A stretch of DNA of 64,000 bases from Heterostelium multicystogenum (Eukaryota; Evosea; Eumycetozoa; Acytosteliales; Acytosteliaceae): contig RCNN01000484.1 of assembly GCA_003667245.1 (NCBI GenBank), positions 17,961 to 81,960 on the forward strand, given 5' to 3'. Position 1 is the stretch's first letter. Each line of letters begins with the position of its first letter. Under the pieces are notes generated by a model, which searched no databases, was not told where the DNA came from, and saw only the letters and a list, made by a program, of their open reading frames with translations. The position numbers and the translations under genes are program-made. This document shows, in pieces, positions 1-11,020 of this stretch.

Positions 1-43
1 AGAGTAGAATAATTTTATTTTTATCTAATCATTTTGTTTGAAG

Positions 44-870
44 AGTATGAAAGCATTTTAGTTGGAGCTAAACAAAAGTTTGTAGAAACAAAAGCAACTG
101 AAATTAAGGCTATTGCTGAGAAATTAAAGGTCGAAGGAAATACAAAACTTAGTGCTCATGATTATAATGGTGCAGTTGAATGTTACACTAAAGCTATTCT
201 TTATGAACCAACAAATGCCATCTACTATGCCAATCGTTCATCTGCTTACAGTAATCTTAAACAATATGAAAAAGCAGTTGAAGATGCTAACATTGCAATC
301 GAAAAAAATCCTACCTATGGAAAAGCTTAATTTCAGACTAGGGTATGATCATTGTACGAGTCCAACAAATCATTTCCTAACACCTCTATTATCTACTCTT
401 TAGATCTGCAAATATGTCCATCGGTAAAGTTAAAGAAGCAGTTGAAGCTTACAAGAAAGCTATTGAATTAGAACCAAACAACGAAGTCTACAAATCTTCA
501 TTGGCCAATGCAGAATCAAAACAATCAGTAAGTTTGTTTCGTATGTGAGTATTAAGCATTAAACTAACATTTATTTGTAAGACTCCTGCTGGTGGAATGC
601 CAAAATATTCCAGGAATGCCAGATTTAGGTGGTTTGGATTTGGGCTCACTTTTGAACAATCCAATGCTCAGAAATATGGCACAGAATTTCATGCAAGACC
701 CCAAATGAGACAAATGATGGAACAACAAAACTTCCAAGATATGTATGTTATCAATGAAACACCTTCTACTATTTTTGTATGTCTTTAACTAACACCTATT
801 TAGTGCAAGAAATGTTTTATCAAATCCAGAAATGGCCAATATGCTTGGTAGCATGATGGGAAAGAAGTAA
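44..870 (+). CDS. sgt: SGT-type TPR co-chaperone, 5' partial
   Basis: Small glutamine-rich TPR protein (SGTA/SGT2 family), a cytosolic co-chaperone for Hsp70/Hsp90 and tail-anchored proteins. The visible protein starts with a linker, then TPR repeats (GNTKLSAHDYNGAVECYTKA, then YYANRSSAYSNLKQYEKAVE and IGKVKEAVEAYKKAIELEPN), then a Gly/Met/Asn/Gln-rich tail (PGMPDLGGLDLGS, QMRQMMEQQNF) ending NMLGSMMGKK. The first exon, with the N-terminal dimerisation domain, lies outside the window; an acceptor is visible around 43-45. Introns fit at 343-403, 528-581 and 743-803, each with CTAA(C) before the acceptor. Frame is lost three times by one base: an extra A near 328 (Y becomes a stop), an extra A in the A-run near 603, and a missing C near 704. 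The family call is firm; the breaks look like sequence errors. Confidence 0.85.
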
Positions 871-1213
871 AATAACCCATTAAAGATCTTATCAGAATAC
901 ATAATATATATTTAATATCGTTTTCTAATGTTTATTCTCATCAAAAAGGTACTCCCTTTTGATTATTGATTATGATTGCTATTATTGACTTTACTTTTTA
1001 CAGGATTCATTCTATAGTCATAAACCAATTGAATGTTATGAGTAATAGAATTGAAGGTGATATTTGTTGATTAATACGGGCTAGCTATTTAAATGTTTAT
1101 ACGAGAATTGAAATTGATTGTGATAGAGTGTGGATGAGGTTGTGAAGATTGATTTACAAATCCTCTAATAAATAAATATATAGTTATTTGTTGAAATTAT
1201 TGTTGTCTTTCAT
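871..1213. other. Convergent intergenic spacer
   Basis: 343 bases between the stop codons of the SGT gene and the HAT-repeat gene. A/T-rich with no supported gene; presumably holds both 3' UTRs and polyadenylation sites. Confidence 0.6.
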
Positions 1214-4200
1214 CTAAGGCTTAACTTGATCAGAACCAAACATACATTTTCTTCTTTCTTCGTTAGTCATTTTGTTGAAATCATTTCTAAAGACTCGGTT
1301 TAGTGATAGTACACCATTGGCTCCAACCCAACAGCTGCCAAACTTCGGGTCTTTGGAATGTTCATACTCCTCACGATTTGCAGGTGACATTTCAATTAAC
1401 AGTTTTTTTGCATTTCTTAAAACTTGTCTTGGACTGTCCAAAACTGAAACTGTACAATGAAGCCACATGAATCCATAATTAGGATCGGCATTGATGCACA
1501 ACTATTTAAATAACAAATAGAGTATTAATAAACTTTCTAGTCTGAAGTTAATGAATAGAAGTTGGATATTTACCTGTTCAAGCTTTGAAATATCACAGTT
1601 GAATCCCTTTTCCATGATCTCTAGTCGAAGTAGTTCAATAAAAGAGTCACCGAATTGGGGTGTGAATTGAATTGCAAACTCTAAGAACTTTCTAGCTTCA
1701 ACCAAATCGTTGTTGTTGAGTGCAATTCTAGCACCTTCACACCAAACCTCACCTGATTTTGGTACGAATTGAAGTGCTTTTCTGAAAACCTTTAGTTGTG
1801 ATTTAATTCCTTTGAGTTGGTTCAATTGAATTAGAGCAGCCCAAAGACGACCAGCACCACTATGAATCTTGAGTGATTCCTTGGCTTCTTGAATTGCGGC
1901 TTCGTAGTTGTTGGCACGCATCTCTAGCAAAACGCTTTCCAAGAATACCTTCCAGTCCATTCTGGCTTCTTCGTGAGCCATCTTGAGAATACGACGGGAC
2001 TTGTTGATATTTCCAGCATATTCCTCAAGACGAGAATATTCCAGCAGAACTAGTGACTTAAGCTTAGTTGGAACCTCTTGGAGTGCTCTAAATACCAACT
2101 TTCTTGCAACATTGATATTGTCTGCATTTAGCTCGGTACGACTACCACCAAGCCAAACTTTCCACAATAGATTATCAGGGCATAGTTCTACACTCTTTAC
2201 ATAGGCTGCTCTACTTAAACTGAGATTTCGAGATCGTTCTTCGATTTGTGCTGCTTCAAAGTAAATCTTCCATGTTACTTCACGTGATACAGCCTGGCGC
2301 GCACGCTCAACAGTATTTCTAGTTGCCTGTAAGAAGCCATGTGATGTCTTTTCATAGAGACGTAATGCACTGAACCATAGTGGTCCATACTTTGGATCTT
2401 CCATAAGGCCTTTTTCAACAATTGCGATTGCGCGTTCGTATTCTTCACAACGTTCTTCAAGCTTGTAGGCCTCTTGATAGATTGGGCCGTACCATGGTAC
2501 ATGCTTCATTAGATACTTGAAGATTTTTCTTGCAATCTCAATGTTACCGGCACGTGCTTCTAGTAGACCACCCTCCATTACTGCACGCCATGTTTTAAAT
2601 ATCGATTGGTCACGTAACTGAGAGAGGAGGAAACGGGCACCTTCAAGATTATCCATCTTCTCCTCGTGACGAATACCTTTGATGAGTAGATTCTCATTGA
2701 AAGGACAATACTTTAAACCTAGTTGTAGAATTTGCTGGCATTTTTCAAGACGTCCGTAGTCCTCTTCCATTTTGGCGTATTCAAGCCATCCTTGGCTTAT
2801 GTATGGTTGTGTTTTTGGTTACAATTCGATAGAACTTGCGTGCCAGTTTTAAATTATTTTGTCGATTAGCCAGGTCTGCAAGCTCCAAATAGACACGCCA
2901 GTGGACTTTATCCGATAAAGTAGAAAGTGATAAGGAAGCAAATGACATTGCGACCTCCAAACCCTCCTTTTCTTTAAGCTTGAACTGCTTTATGAAATGT
3001 TTATATTGCTGGCGAGACACTGGGCTCTCAACCATTTCACCTCTCTTGTTATCGGATGCCGATGGCTTATTGATATGATGGCTATTGACCAACTCAACCT
3101 CGACGTCAGAATGTTCATATGTTGGTGAGTATCCACCATCATATGATTCCTGCTGGTGAAATTGCTGTGGTTGTAGCTGATGCTGGTGAAGTTGGTTTTG
3201 GTGTTGCTGTTGTTGATGCTGCTGTTGGAGATATTTCATTTGTTGCATTTGAGCCAGTTGATTTTGTTGGTGATTGAACATATGTTGCTGTGGCTGCTGC
3301 TGTTGTTGGAGTTGTTGTTGTTGGTGGTGGTACTGATTAGAGTGTTGATGTGGTTGGTATATTGGCATTGGATTTGATTTACTATTGCCAGGATTGACCA
3401 GATTTGAGGATTTTGTTGTGGGTTGAAATGGTGCCACCAATGGATTAAATGGTCTATGATTTTTCAAATCGGTAGATATGCCCGCTGAAGTCTGGTTTGA
3501 TTTGGATACTGCAATTTGTTGTAATATTTCCTGAGTAATTGGATTACTTCCGAAATTTTGTAGAATTGGTGATTGATAAAATTGTTGTTGTGACTTTTGT
3601 TGTTGTTGTTGGAAACCATAACTACTATTCCATTGATCTGCCAAGGGTTTAAAATCTTTCTTTTGCTGTTGATATAGATATTGACCCATAAACTCTGGTG
3701 AAGATGGTACTTGTGCAACATTTGTTGAACCTCCCAAAGATGTATACTGAGACTGGAAATAATCATTAGAGTAAGATTTGAACAAATTAGATTGTTGATC
3801 CCACTCATTATTTGATGGTTTAAGTGCTTGTTGCTGTTGAAGTGGTTCAACAGTTGATGTTGTTGGTAGCTATCAAATGGTGCAGCTTGTTGTTGTTGTG
3901 GAAAGGACACTGAATTCTTAAAAGTCTGTTGATTTGTATATTGCGGTACAAAATGATCTAGTTTGTTGTTAAATGAACTTTGCTTACTTAAAAGATTGGT
4001 TTGTTGCTGTTGTTGCTGTTGTTGCTGTTGTTGTTGTTGTTGTTGTTGTTGTTGCTGTTGAAGTAGGTAATAAAGACTCATCGAAAAAGGCATACTATCA
4101 TCGCTGTCGCTGAGTATTTCGAGTGATTTTTGAAGTTGTTTGTGTTTGTTCCTCCAGTAAACGATCTTCATCATAGTTATCATCTGAAGGGTCCCTATAA

Positions 4201-4581
4201 CTACTATTGTGGGGATGATGATTAAGATGGTGAAGTGGGGGACTCGATATCTTCAAGCCAGAGCTGCCACCACTTGATGTTGTATTATTACTATTGTTGA
4301 GATTGATAACATGTCCTGATCCATAGAGGTGGCTATTTTGAGACATCAAAGATGAAGCCTGCTGTTGCTGTGGTTGTTGTGTTTGTTGCTGAGATGATAG
4401 GGTCATCTTTTGCATTGAAAATTCCCAACTCTGTTGTGTCTTTCATTGATATCAGAGTTGGAGACGGTGAATTGCGTAATAATTGTTGTTGTAGATGCTG
4501 TTGCTGTTGTTGTTGCTGTAGTTGCTGCTGTAGCAGAATTTGCTGTTGTTGCTGATGGTTTCGAGTGAACGAATGATTCAT
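1214..4581 (-). CDS. Poly-Gln protein with HAT/TPR repeats (Prp6-like)
   Basis: About 1,000 residues. The N-terminal third is Gln/Asn/His/Ser-rich and contains long CAG/CAA tracts. The C-terminal 550 residues are tandem half-a-TPR (HAT) repeats such as WKIYFEAAQIEERSRNLSLS and LWFSALRLYEK, ending in a conserved-looking tail (GANGVLSLNRVFRNDFNKMT, then RRKCMFGSDQVKP). HAT arrays are typical of RNA-processing scaffolds (Prp6, Crooked neck, CstF77), so a nuclear RNA role is inferred; no specific orthologue is assigned. One intron fits at 1502-1573. ATG at 4581 is the first in-frame Met. Single-base slips occur near 4410, in the A-run at 4127-4131, near 3850, and in the A-run at 2812-2816; in three of these, dropping one base of the run restores a repeat-compatible frame. 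Confidence 0.7.
4000..4062 (-). repeat. CAA/CAG poly-glutamine tract
   Basis: Trinucleotide tract encoding about 20 Gln within the HAT-repeat protein (read as TTG/CTG on the plus strand). A second tract lies at about 4478-4556. Such tracts are a dictyostelid hallmark and are length-variable between strains. Confidence 0.85.
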
Positions 4582-6109
4582 AAAATGGAGGAATCATAGT
4601 ACTACTTATACATATATCTATTTATTAATCTCTTGAAATCCAAAACTAGAATCGTTGAATTTCCGTTATTAAAACTAGGCTACAAATCTAGGCTATGTTG
4701 ATGTTTTTAAAACTATTAATATGACCCCACTAGGTGTTGTTTGGAATGGAATTGGTTGTTTGCGTTACCTTTATCTATTTGCATACAATTTTGTAGCTAC
4801 CAATAAAATCCAAATTGGTTTGACGTAATTTCATACGCTGTGAAGTAGTGTACTTTAATTTATGATGTTTTAATTCTCACTGACACTTTGATATGTCCGT
4901 GTTGTTACTACGCGTTGTTGTAATTTAATGAATTACTAAAAATATTTTGTTGCTGCAAATATTGTTGTTGTTGTGATATTGTGTTGCTGTTGTTATTATT
5001 AAATAAAAAACAAACAATTAAAAAACAAAAAAAAAAAATAATAACAGTAAAATTTTAAATTGAAAATGGTTTCACTACTATGTTGTTGTTGTGCTTGCTG
5101 CTGACTGAGAGTAGTGAGTGATATATAAATTTCTCTATAAATTTGATAGTAATTATTTATTAATAATTATTGTTATTAATTGTTGCTGTAGGGTGGTTGT
5201 TATTTTGTTTGTATTACTTTCACCTATTATTTCTTTTTTTATCTGTTTCCAAAAATGGGGTTGATTCTTTAAAAAAAAAACAGTTGCAGCTGTGTTGAAA
5301 AAAAAAAAAATTTTTAACGTTGAAATATTTTTTTGTTGTTAAACATTGCTTTAAATTGGCGGTTAAATGAAATTAATAAAAAATAAATTATATTTTATTT
5401 TAATATTAATTTTTTCAAATTTGAATTTAAAAATTATTAGAAGTTCCAGCTTTCCCATAGCCATACCTTAGTGGTAGGAGGATAGGAGGTAGCTTTATTT
5501 TAATAACATATTAAAATGAGTACATGAATGCTATTTATTATTTTAAAATAATATAAGCATTTGAGTTGAATTACAATTAATAATACTATTATAATATTAT
5601 TAGTAATGATGTATTATATATATTAATAATAATATTATTATTATTATTGAATATAGATGATAATAATAATAATAATGTATATGATATCATATCTCATTTA
5701 ATTTCAACAAATAAACAAACATATATATATAGTTTCATAATAAAATAATAAAAGAATTAATAATTGTTTGAAGAGAGTTAACTGCTTGTTGTTTAATATT
5801 TTATATGTTGCTTTTTATTTTTGTTAATTTTTTTTGAGAATTTTTTATCGTACTTCAAAATTTTCTATGATAGAAAAAACAAAAAAAAACAAAAATTCGT
5901 TGAAAACGAAGCAATGCTGATCAGTGATTAAAGCATAATCATTACTCTAATTTTACTGCTACTACTACTCTATATTGGTATACAATAACAATATATCTAT
6001 TGTATGTAGGTTGGTCGAATGAATCATCTTCATCACCTCCACGCGCCATCAGCTCCAAACTTTTATTAATTGATTTATTTTAGATTTGTAGTTTATATAT
6101 AGAGTAACA
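4582..6109. promoter_or_regulatory. Divergent promoter region, 1.5 kb
   Basis: Lies between the starts of the HAT-repeat gene (minus) and the mitochondrial-leader gene (plus). Extremely A/T-rich, with poly-A/poly-T runs, TAA/TTA microsatellite (about 5610-5680) and TTGTTG stretches. No open frame here looks coding. It must contain both promoters, but no specific factor site could be recognised. Confidence 0.5.
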
Positions 6110-8789
6110 ATGTTTTGGTGTGCCAGAAATTTAGTGCGATCTGGTCCTGCATCTAAGCAGTTGTTGCAACACCAATGTAACGCTGTATTTGCAACTGGTT
6201 CCATTAGAGGCTATGCAAGTGAGCTTCTGATGATGCAAACAACAACAACAACAATAACAATAAAAACAAAACAACAATACCACCACCAATAAAGATAAGA
6301 AAGATAGTAGTAAAGACAACAATGATACTAAGGCATCAACTTCTGCCAAAAATGCTAAGAAGCCAGTTTTTAAATGCTGCTGCTTCTGCCGGTTCTGCTG
6401 CTGCTGCTGCAGGTCCTGGATCTACTCTTAGTATCAAGATGTTGTTGAACAATTCGACAAGATGTCAAACATGAAGTCCACAGGCTCAGCTGAAAGAAAT
6501 ACTTCACAATCAAATATCACAACAACAACAACACCAACAACAAAACCAACAACTACAGCAACAAGACCAACAGTCCAAGTTTAATATAGATGAGTTGGAT
6601 CAGAACGATGAATTTGCTGATGAAGAAGATCCAGAAGTCATTGAAGGAAAATTCCTCTTGAATCGTCTTGTCAATGAAGAGTATGAGATAACACCATATC
6701 TTTTTGATCCAAAGATGATGAAGGAGTACAATCGTTATCAGGAGAAAGCAGTCCCAGCCGACTTTTAATAGATTGGCAGGAAGACATGGACAACATTGAA
6801 ATTGTTGCCGAGAATGAGCCCCTCGACAAGGAGTACTCTAAAATTATTTAATGATGAGCTTAATGAAAAATTCTCAGGACTAGAAGATGTAGAAGGAGAC
6901 AATAAGGTTGAACTTCAAGAAGCAGATGAAGACGACAATGAAATGACCTCTCAAAAAATGCAACAAATCGCTGAATATGAAGATGATATGATGCTTGAGG
7001 AGGCAGAAGAAGAAGATGAGGACTTGTTCGATGACGACGAAGTCCAATACGTAGATGAAATCACAGACAACACTGATCTCTTTGAATGGATGGACAGCAT
7101 CAAGTTTGACGAAGACAATATGCTGCATGTCAAAGAGCTTCAGGAAAGAATGGGAGAGGCACGTCTAGCTGAATTGGCAGATCTAAGACAATTCATGAAA
7201 CTTTCTGGTCACGATTCATCAAAATACAGTGTACGTGACTTGCTAGAGATAATGGAGCTCGATGATGATGAACTTGTCGAACTTGTTGAGGAAGACTTTA
7301 ATAAATACGACCTCGAAGAATACGACCTCGATGAAGATGTTAGATTTGAAGACATACCAAAATACGAGTTGGATGAAGAAGGTAACGAAAATAGAAGGTG
7401 TAATCAGCACAGCCTCAATTAAATACGGTCGTGACTACTACGAACTTGGAGTTGACTCGCCATTGCAACCAAACGAAGCCGAAGCAATTGCCGCCGGTGA
7501 CCAACAACGTGCAGATGCCACCCAAGAGTCAACAGAGACTGGAGTAAACACATTATATGACGACGAGAATGTAGGTGAAAAACTACTTCCTTGGTGGACG
7601 ATCAACCATTTGAAGAAACCGAGCTTGAGGAACTCTCAAAGGAACTTGACAAGGAGCCAATCTTTGAGTATGAAATTTCCAATGCACAAGAGCAATTATT
7701 GGACAGAGGTTTGTTTTGACGATATCCAAGCCGCACTCAAGGATGAAAATGCCATTGAAAATCGTGTTTACGAACTTGCTGCCAAGAAACTTGGTATTAC
7801 CGAGATTCCTAAGGGTGTCAGCTCTTCCTCACTTGATAAGATGAACGATCAACAGTTCAGTTCACTTCTTAAGCAAAATGAATCTCGAACAGTTTATCGG
7901 TCAAACTGAGGAAGAATGTGATCGTCTCATCAGAAAAGTCCTGGATGAAGTGTATATCGAATTGAAGAAGGAACAAGAAAAGAACAAGTTATCCACCCAA
8001 AAGAGCGCCACCGCTGTCGATGAAATCGATATAGAAGAGGACGACGACTTCGAAGAAGATGACGAAGAGTTACTTGATACCACCTCTAACTTTGAAAATC
8101 GATGAAAGTGAACAGAGAAATCAACTTAACAATACCCAAGGTTTGGGTTCAACTCAACGATTTAGCTGAAGAGATCATCATGTCCGACGAAGTAGCCAAC
8201 ACATCTTGGAAGGACGATCTCCGTGTGCTCGGATTGGAGGCTGACATGTATTTGAGACGTAATCAAAAGAAGATGAAGGGTACTTGCCAAGCGTAGGGAG
8301 AATGCTGCCAAGTATCGTGAGGCCACCCTCCTTAAGAACCGTGAGAATCCTGCACCCCCCAAACCATACCAACGTCACGTCATCCCAGAGGGTGACAATG
8401 TATTCACTACACCAATGGCACCAAATACCTTTATTCGTATGAAGGAGTTCACCGAAGATGAAGGTTCCGAACAAAAAGAGCGTTTCAATAAGATCCTCTC
8501 AGAGTCTAACCGCTCCTTGGCATCCAACGGTTACTATAGCCATCGTTCAACCAAAGAATCAATGTCATACATCCGTCAAGCTTTGGCAAGTTATAAACCA
8601 CACCTCAAATCACGTCGTCAACAATTAGAAGATGCCACAATCACCAAGGATCCACGTTTCGAAAAGAACAAGGCTATCATTATCGAGCCATGGCAACTCC
8701 CAAGATATAACCCAGAGTACTATAGTTATGATGATAGAAAAATAAACAAACACAATCAAACAATATCGCTAAAAATATATATAATCTAA
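6110..8789 (+). CDS. Large acidic protein with mitochondrial-type leader, frame-disrupted
   Basis: Not recognised. Starts MFWCARNLVRSGPASKQLLQ, a basic, Arg-containing and acid-free leader typical of mitochondrial import. An Asn/Lys and Ala-rich linker follows, then a highly acidic middle (EAEEEDEDLFDDDEVQYVDE) with charged helices (LHVKELQERMGEARLAELAD), then a more basic C-terminal region (LRRNQKKMKG; YREATLLKNRENP; SYIRQALASYKPHLKSRR). No known domain is evident; a mitochondrial ribosome or import factor is only a guess. Roughly a dozen frame changes occur (for example near 6375, 6770, 7385, 7575, 7710, 7880, 8100 and 8275), much denser than in neighbouring genes, so either local sequence quality is poor or the gene is decaying. 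A 3' end beyond 8789 cannot be excluded. Confidence 0.5.
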
Positions 8790-9073
8790 AAATAAACATT
8801 CTTAGGATTTAAACTCAAAATCATCCATTGCAATACCCTGATGTGATTATCGCAATGAAGTTTGTGAATATTTTTGGTTTGTCCAATAATTTTTGTTTCT
8901 TTTTATCATGGATAGAAATATAATAGCTAACCATATATATTGAATCGAATATGTGATGCTCTACAATCAAATGGGACAGGATTTGCTTTTACTTGCTCTT
9001 TACTTTAATTTAAATAATTTAAAGCTTTCTTATATTAAAACTCATAAATTTCTGCCTTTCTTATCAATAATAG
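8790..9073. other. Spacer with possible extra exon
   Basis: A/T-rich sequence between the acidic gene and the fragment at 9074. Two short stretches have coding-like composition (about 8824-8870 and 8953-9005) but no clean exon boundaries. Confidence 0.3.
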
Positions 9074-9355
9074 ATTCAAAGTCAAACGATTCACTCAAAT
9101 CAATGTTACTACAATCTCTGATACTAAGAATTATATCAATTCATACCTGCATAAATATCCCAAAAACTTTTGTGATATCCAAACTAAACCCAAAATGACT
9201 CTGGATGTCCTATAAAAAAGATTGACAAATATTACATTCTTTTTGGAGAGCCATCAAACACAAAGTTTGTAGTAACATTTTCCACGAACTTAATGAAATT
9301 AAAAATGCATTGGTATGTGTTAATTTTTGCTTTGCCCAATTGCAGACCACAATGA
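9074..9355 (+). pseudogene. Fragment of an unknown coding sequence
   Basis: After a plausible acceptor (ATAATAG at 9067-9073), an open stretch reads FKVKRFTQINVTTISDTKNY, continues to LHKYPKNFCDIQTKPKM, and after a one-base slip near 9210 reads PIKKIDKYYILFGEPSNTKF. It closes at a TGA at 9353-9355. The amino-acid pattern and codon choice look coding rather than random A/T sequence. An upstream piece around 8965-9010 (DALQSNGTGFAFTCSLL) may belong to it. No complete gene or product could be reconstructed; it could be a frame-damaged gene or a relic. Confidence 0.3.
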
Positions 9356-9709
9356 ATACTAAAACCAACAACAACTTTGGAATTCCATAATAATTAATCA
9401 AATAGGTGGAAAGGCATTTAACTGTTTGCAATAGTACATTACTATTATTTAGTAAAGTTAAACTTTGATATTATCTAGATATTGTTTTATTTATTTATTG
9501 ATTTTTTATTTTTTTTATTTTGTTGCAAGTTATTTGGTTGTAGCAGAGAAAGAGATTGGTCTTATTATATTATTATACATGAAACATATCGACCACAACA
9601 ATGGGCGACGAGATTTGAAATATGATTCTATTTGTGAGAATGTTCTATTATTATAGTTTGTTGTTAGTGTTGTTTTATGATTGTTTGGTTCTATTATTTC
9701 TGTCTTCTT

Positions 9710-11020
9710 TTAAGCCCAGATCTATTAAAGAAATGTATTAATATGTGAAACTAAAACATTAGATCATTATTGTACATACCTTGAGAAGACTGTCCCAGCT
9801 ACCAGTGCAGAGAGCCATACCATCAACGGAAACACCCAAACAAGATACACGGTTACCATGACCAGTGAGGGAAACAATACGCTCTCCTTTGAGGGTATCC
9901 CAGACATTGCATGAGAAGTCGTCGTAACCAGCGAACAAGAAACGACCGGAAATTGAAAAAACCGACAGAGGTAATACCACATAAAATATTATCGTGGGTG
10001 TATTGCATCAACTCACGGTCAGCACGAATATCGAACAATCTGCAAGAAGCATCATCAGAACCGGTACCAAATGAAAGACCGTTGGGAAGTATCTAGAATA
10101 GAATAATAATAAAAGAAACAAATAAAAGTAATTAATTATTTAAACTCGATAATTGATCAATATTAATAAAATACTTACTGGACAGCATTGATATCAGCGT
10201 CGTGACCAGTGAATGTCTGGATGTTCTTACCACCTCTAATATCCCACAACTTAGCAGTAGCATCACAAGCTCCTGAAATGAAATAGTTCTTATCTGGTGA
10301 AACAGAAACACTCATGACATCACCGTTGTGATCTGAAAAACTCGGTAATCTTTGTACCATTTTCAATATCCCAAAGAATACATGACATGTCACCACTACT
10401 TGTTACAATTTGTCTATCATTAAGGAATCTGCAGCATGACAAATAACCTGTGTGTGAGTTCAACTCACGGCAGACTCTGATTGGGACTTCTCTACTACGA
10501 AGATTATAAATCGAACAAATATTATCTAAACCACCACATGCTACGAAAATTGGCGGTTGGTGAATAGGCACAGGTCATAACCCATGATGATCTTTAATAG
10601 GGCAGTGCAATTAATATAATGAGTGATAAATTTAAAACACTGAATGATAGTTACCTCAATGGGATAGCATGTACTTTGTTAGTGGTAAGACCGTCCCATA
10701 CCAACAATTTACCGTCTTGGGAGGCAGATACTAAATGAGTAGAGTCCTCGGCCCAGTGCATGGCATAAATCTTGGCAAGATGACCCTTGAGAGTTCTTCT
10801 GATCTTAATCTTGTTGTCCAACTTGGAAGGTTTGGAAGATCACGAGTGAATACCTTGACTAAAATCATGATATTAATTAATATGAATAGATCAAATTGTG
10901 GAATTGATAAAAGTACATACGTGCGGTATCATTCATGACTTCTCTGTTGGTTCTGATTTGTTCTTTCATAACCTCTGCATCTCTACGGGCTTGTTGAATT
11001 CTTTCTGAAATATCTGACAT
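9710..11020 (-). CDS. gpbA: Heterotrimeric G protein beta subunit
   Basis: Gbeta, the single beta subunit used by dictyostelid chemotaxis receptors to carry Ggamma and Galpha. N-terminal coiled coil ([20 protein letters not shown]), then seven WD40 blades: [110 protein letters not shown], and a last blade ending SLLKIWA. Introns fit at 10859-10920, 10592-10654, 10093-10178 and 9722-9779; the last leaves a terminal exon of only Ile-Trp-Ala-stop. Frame slips of one base occur near 10825 (short T run), 10550, in the T-run near 10341, and in the T-run near 9957. About 347 residues once joined, the family length. Identification is very secure. Confidence 0.96.

Noticed and set aside
4098..4600. 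Overlapping frames around the Gln tracts, including a plus-strand Cys-rich frame
   Set aside because: CAG/CAA repeats read as poly-Ala, poly-Thr or poly-Cys in other frames; only the Gln frame joins the HAT-repeat protein.
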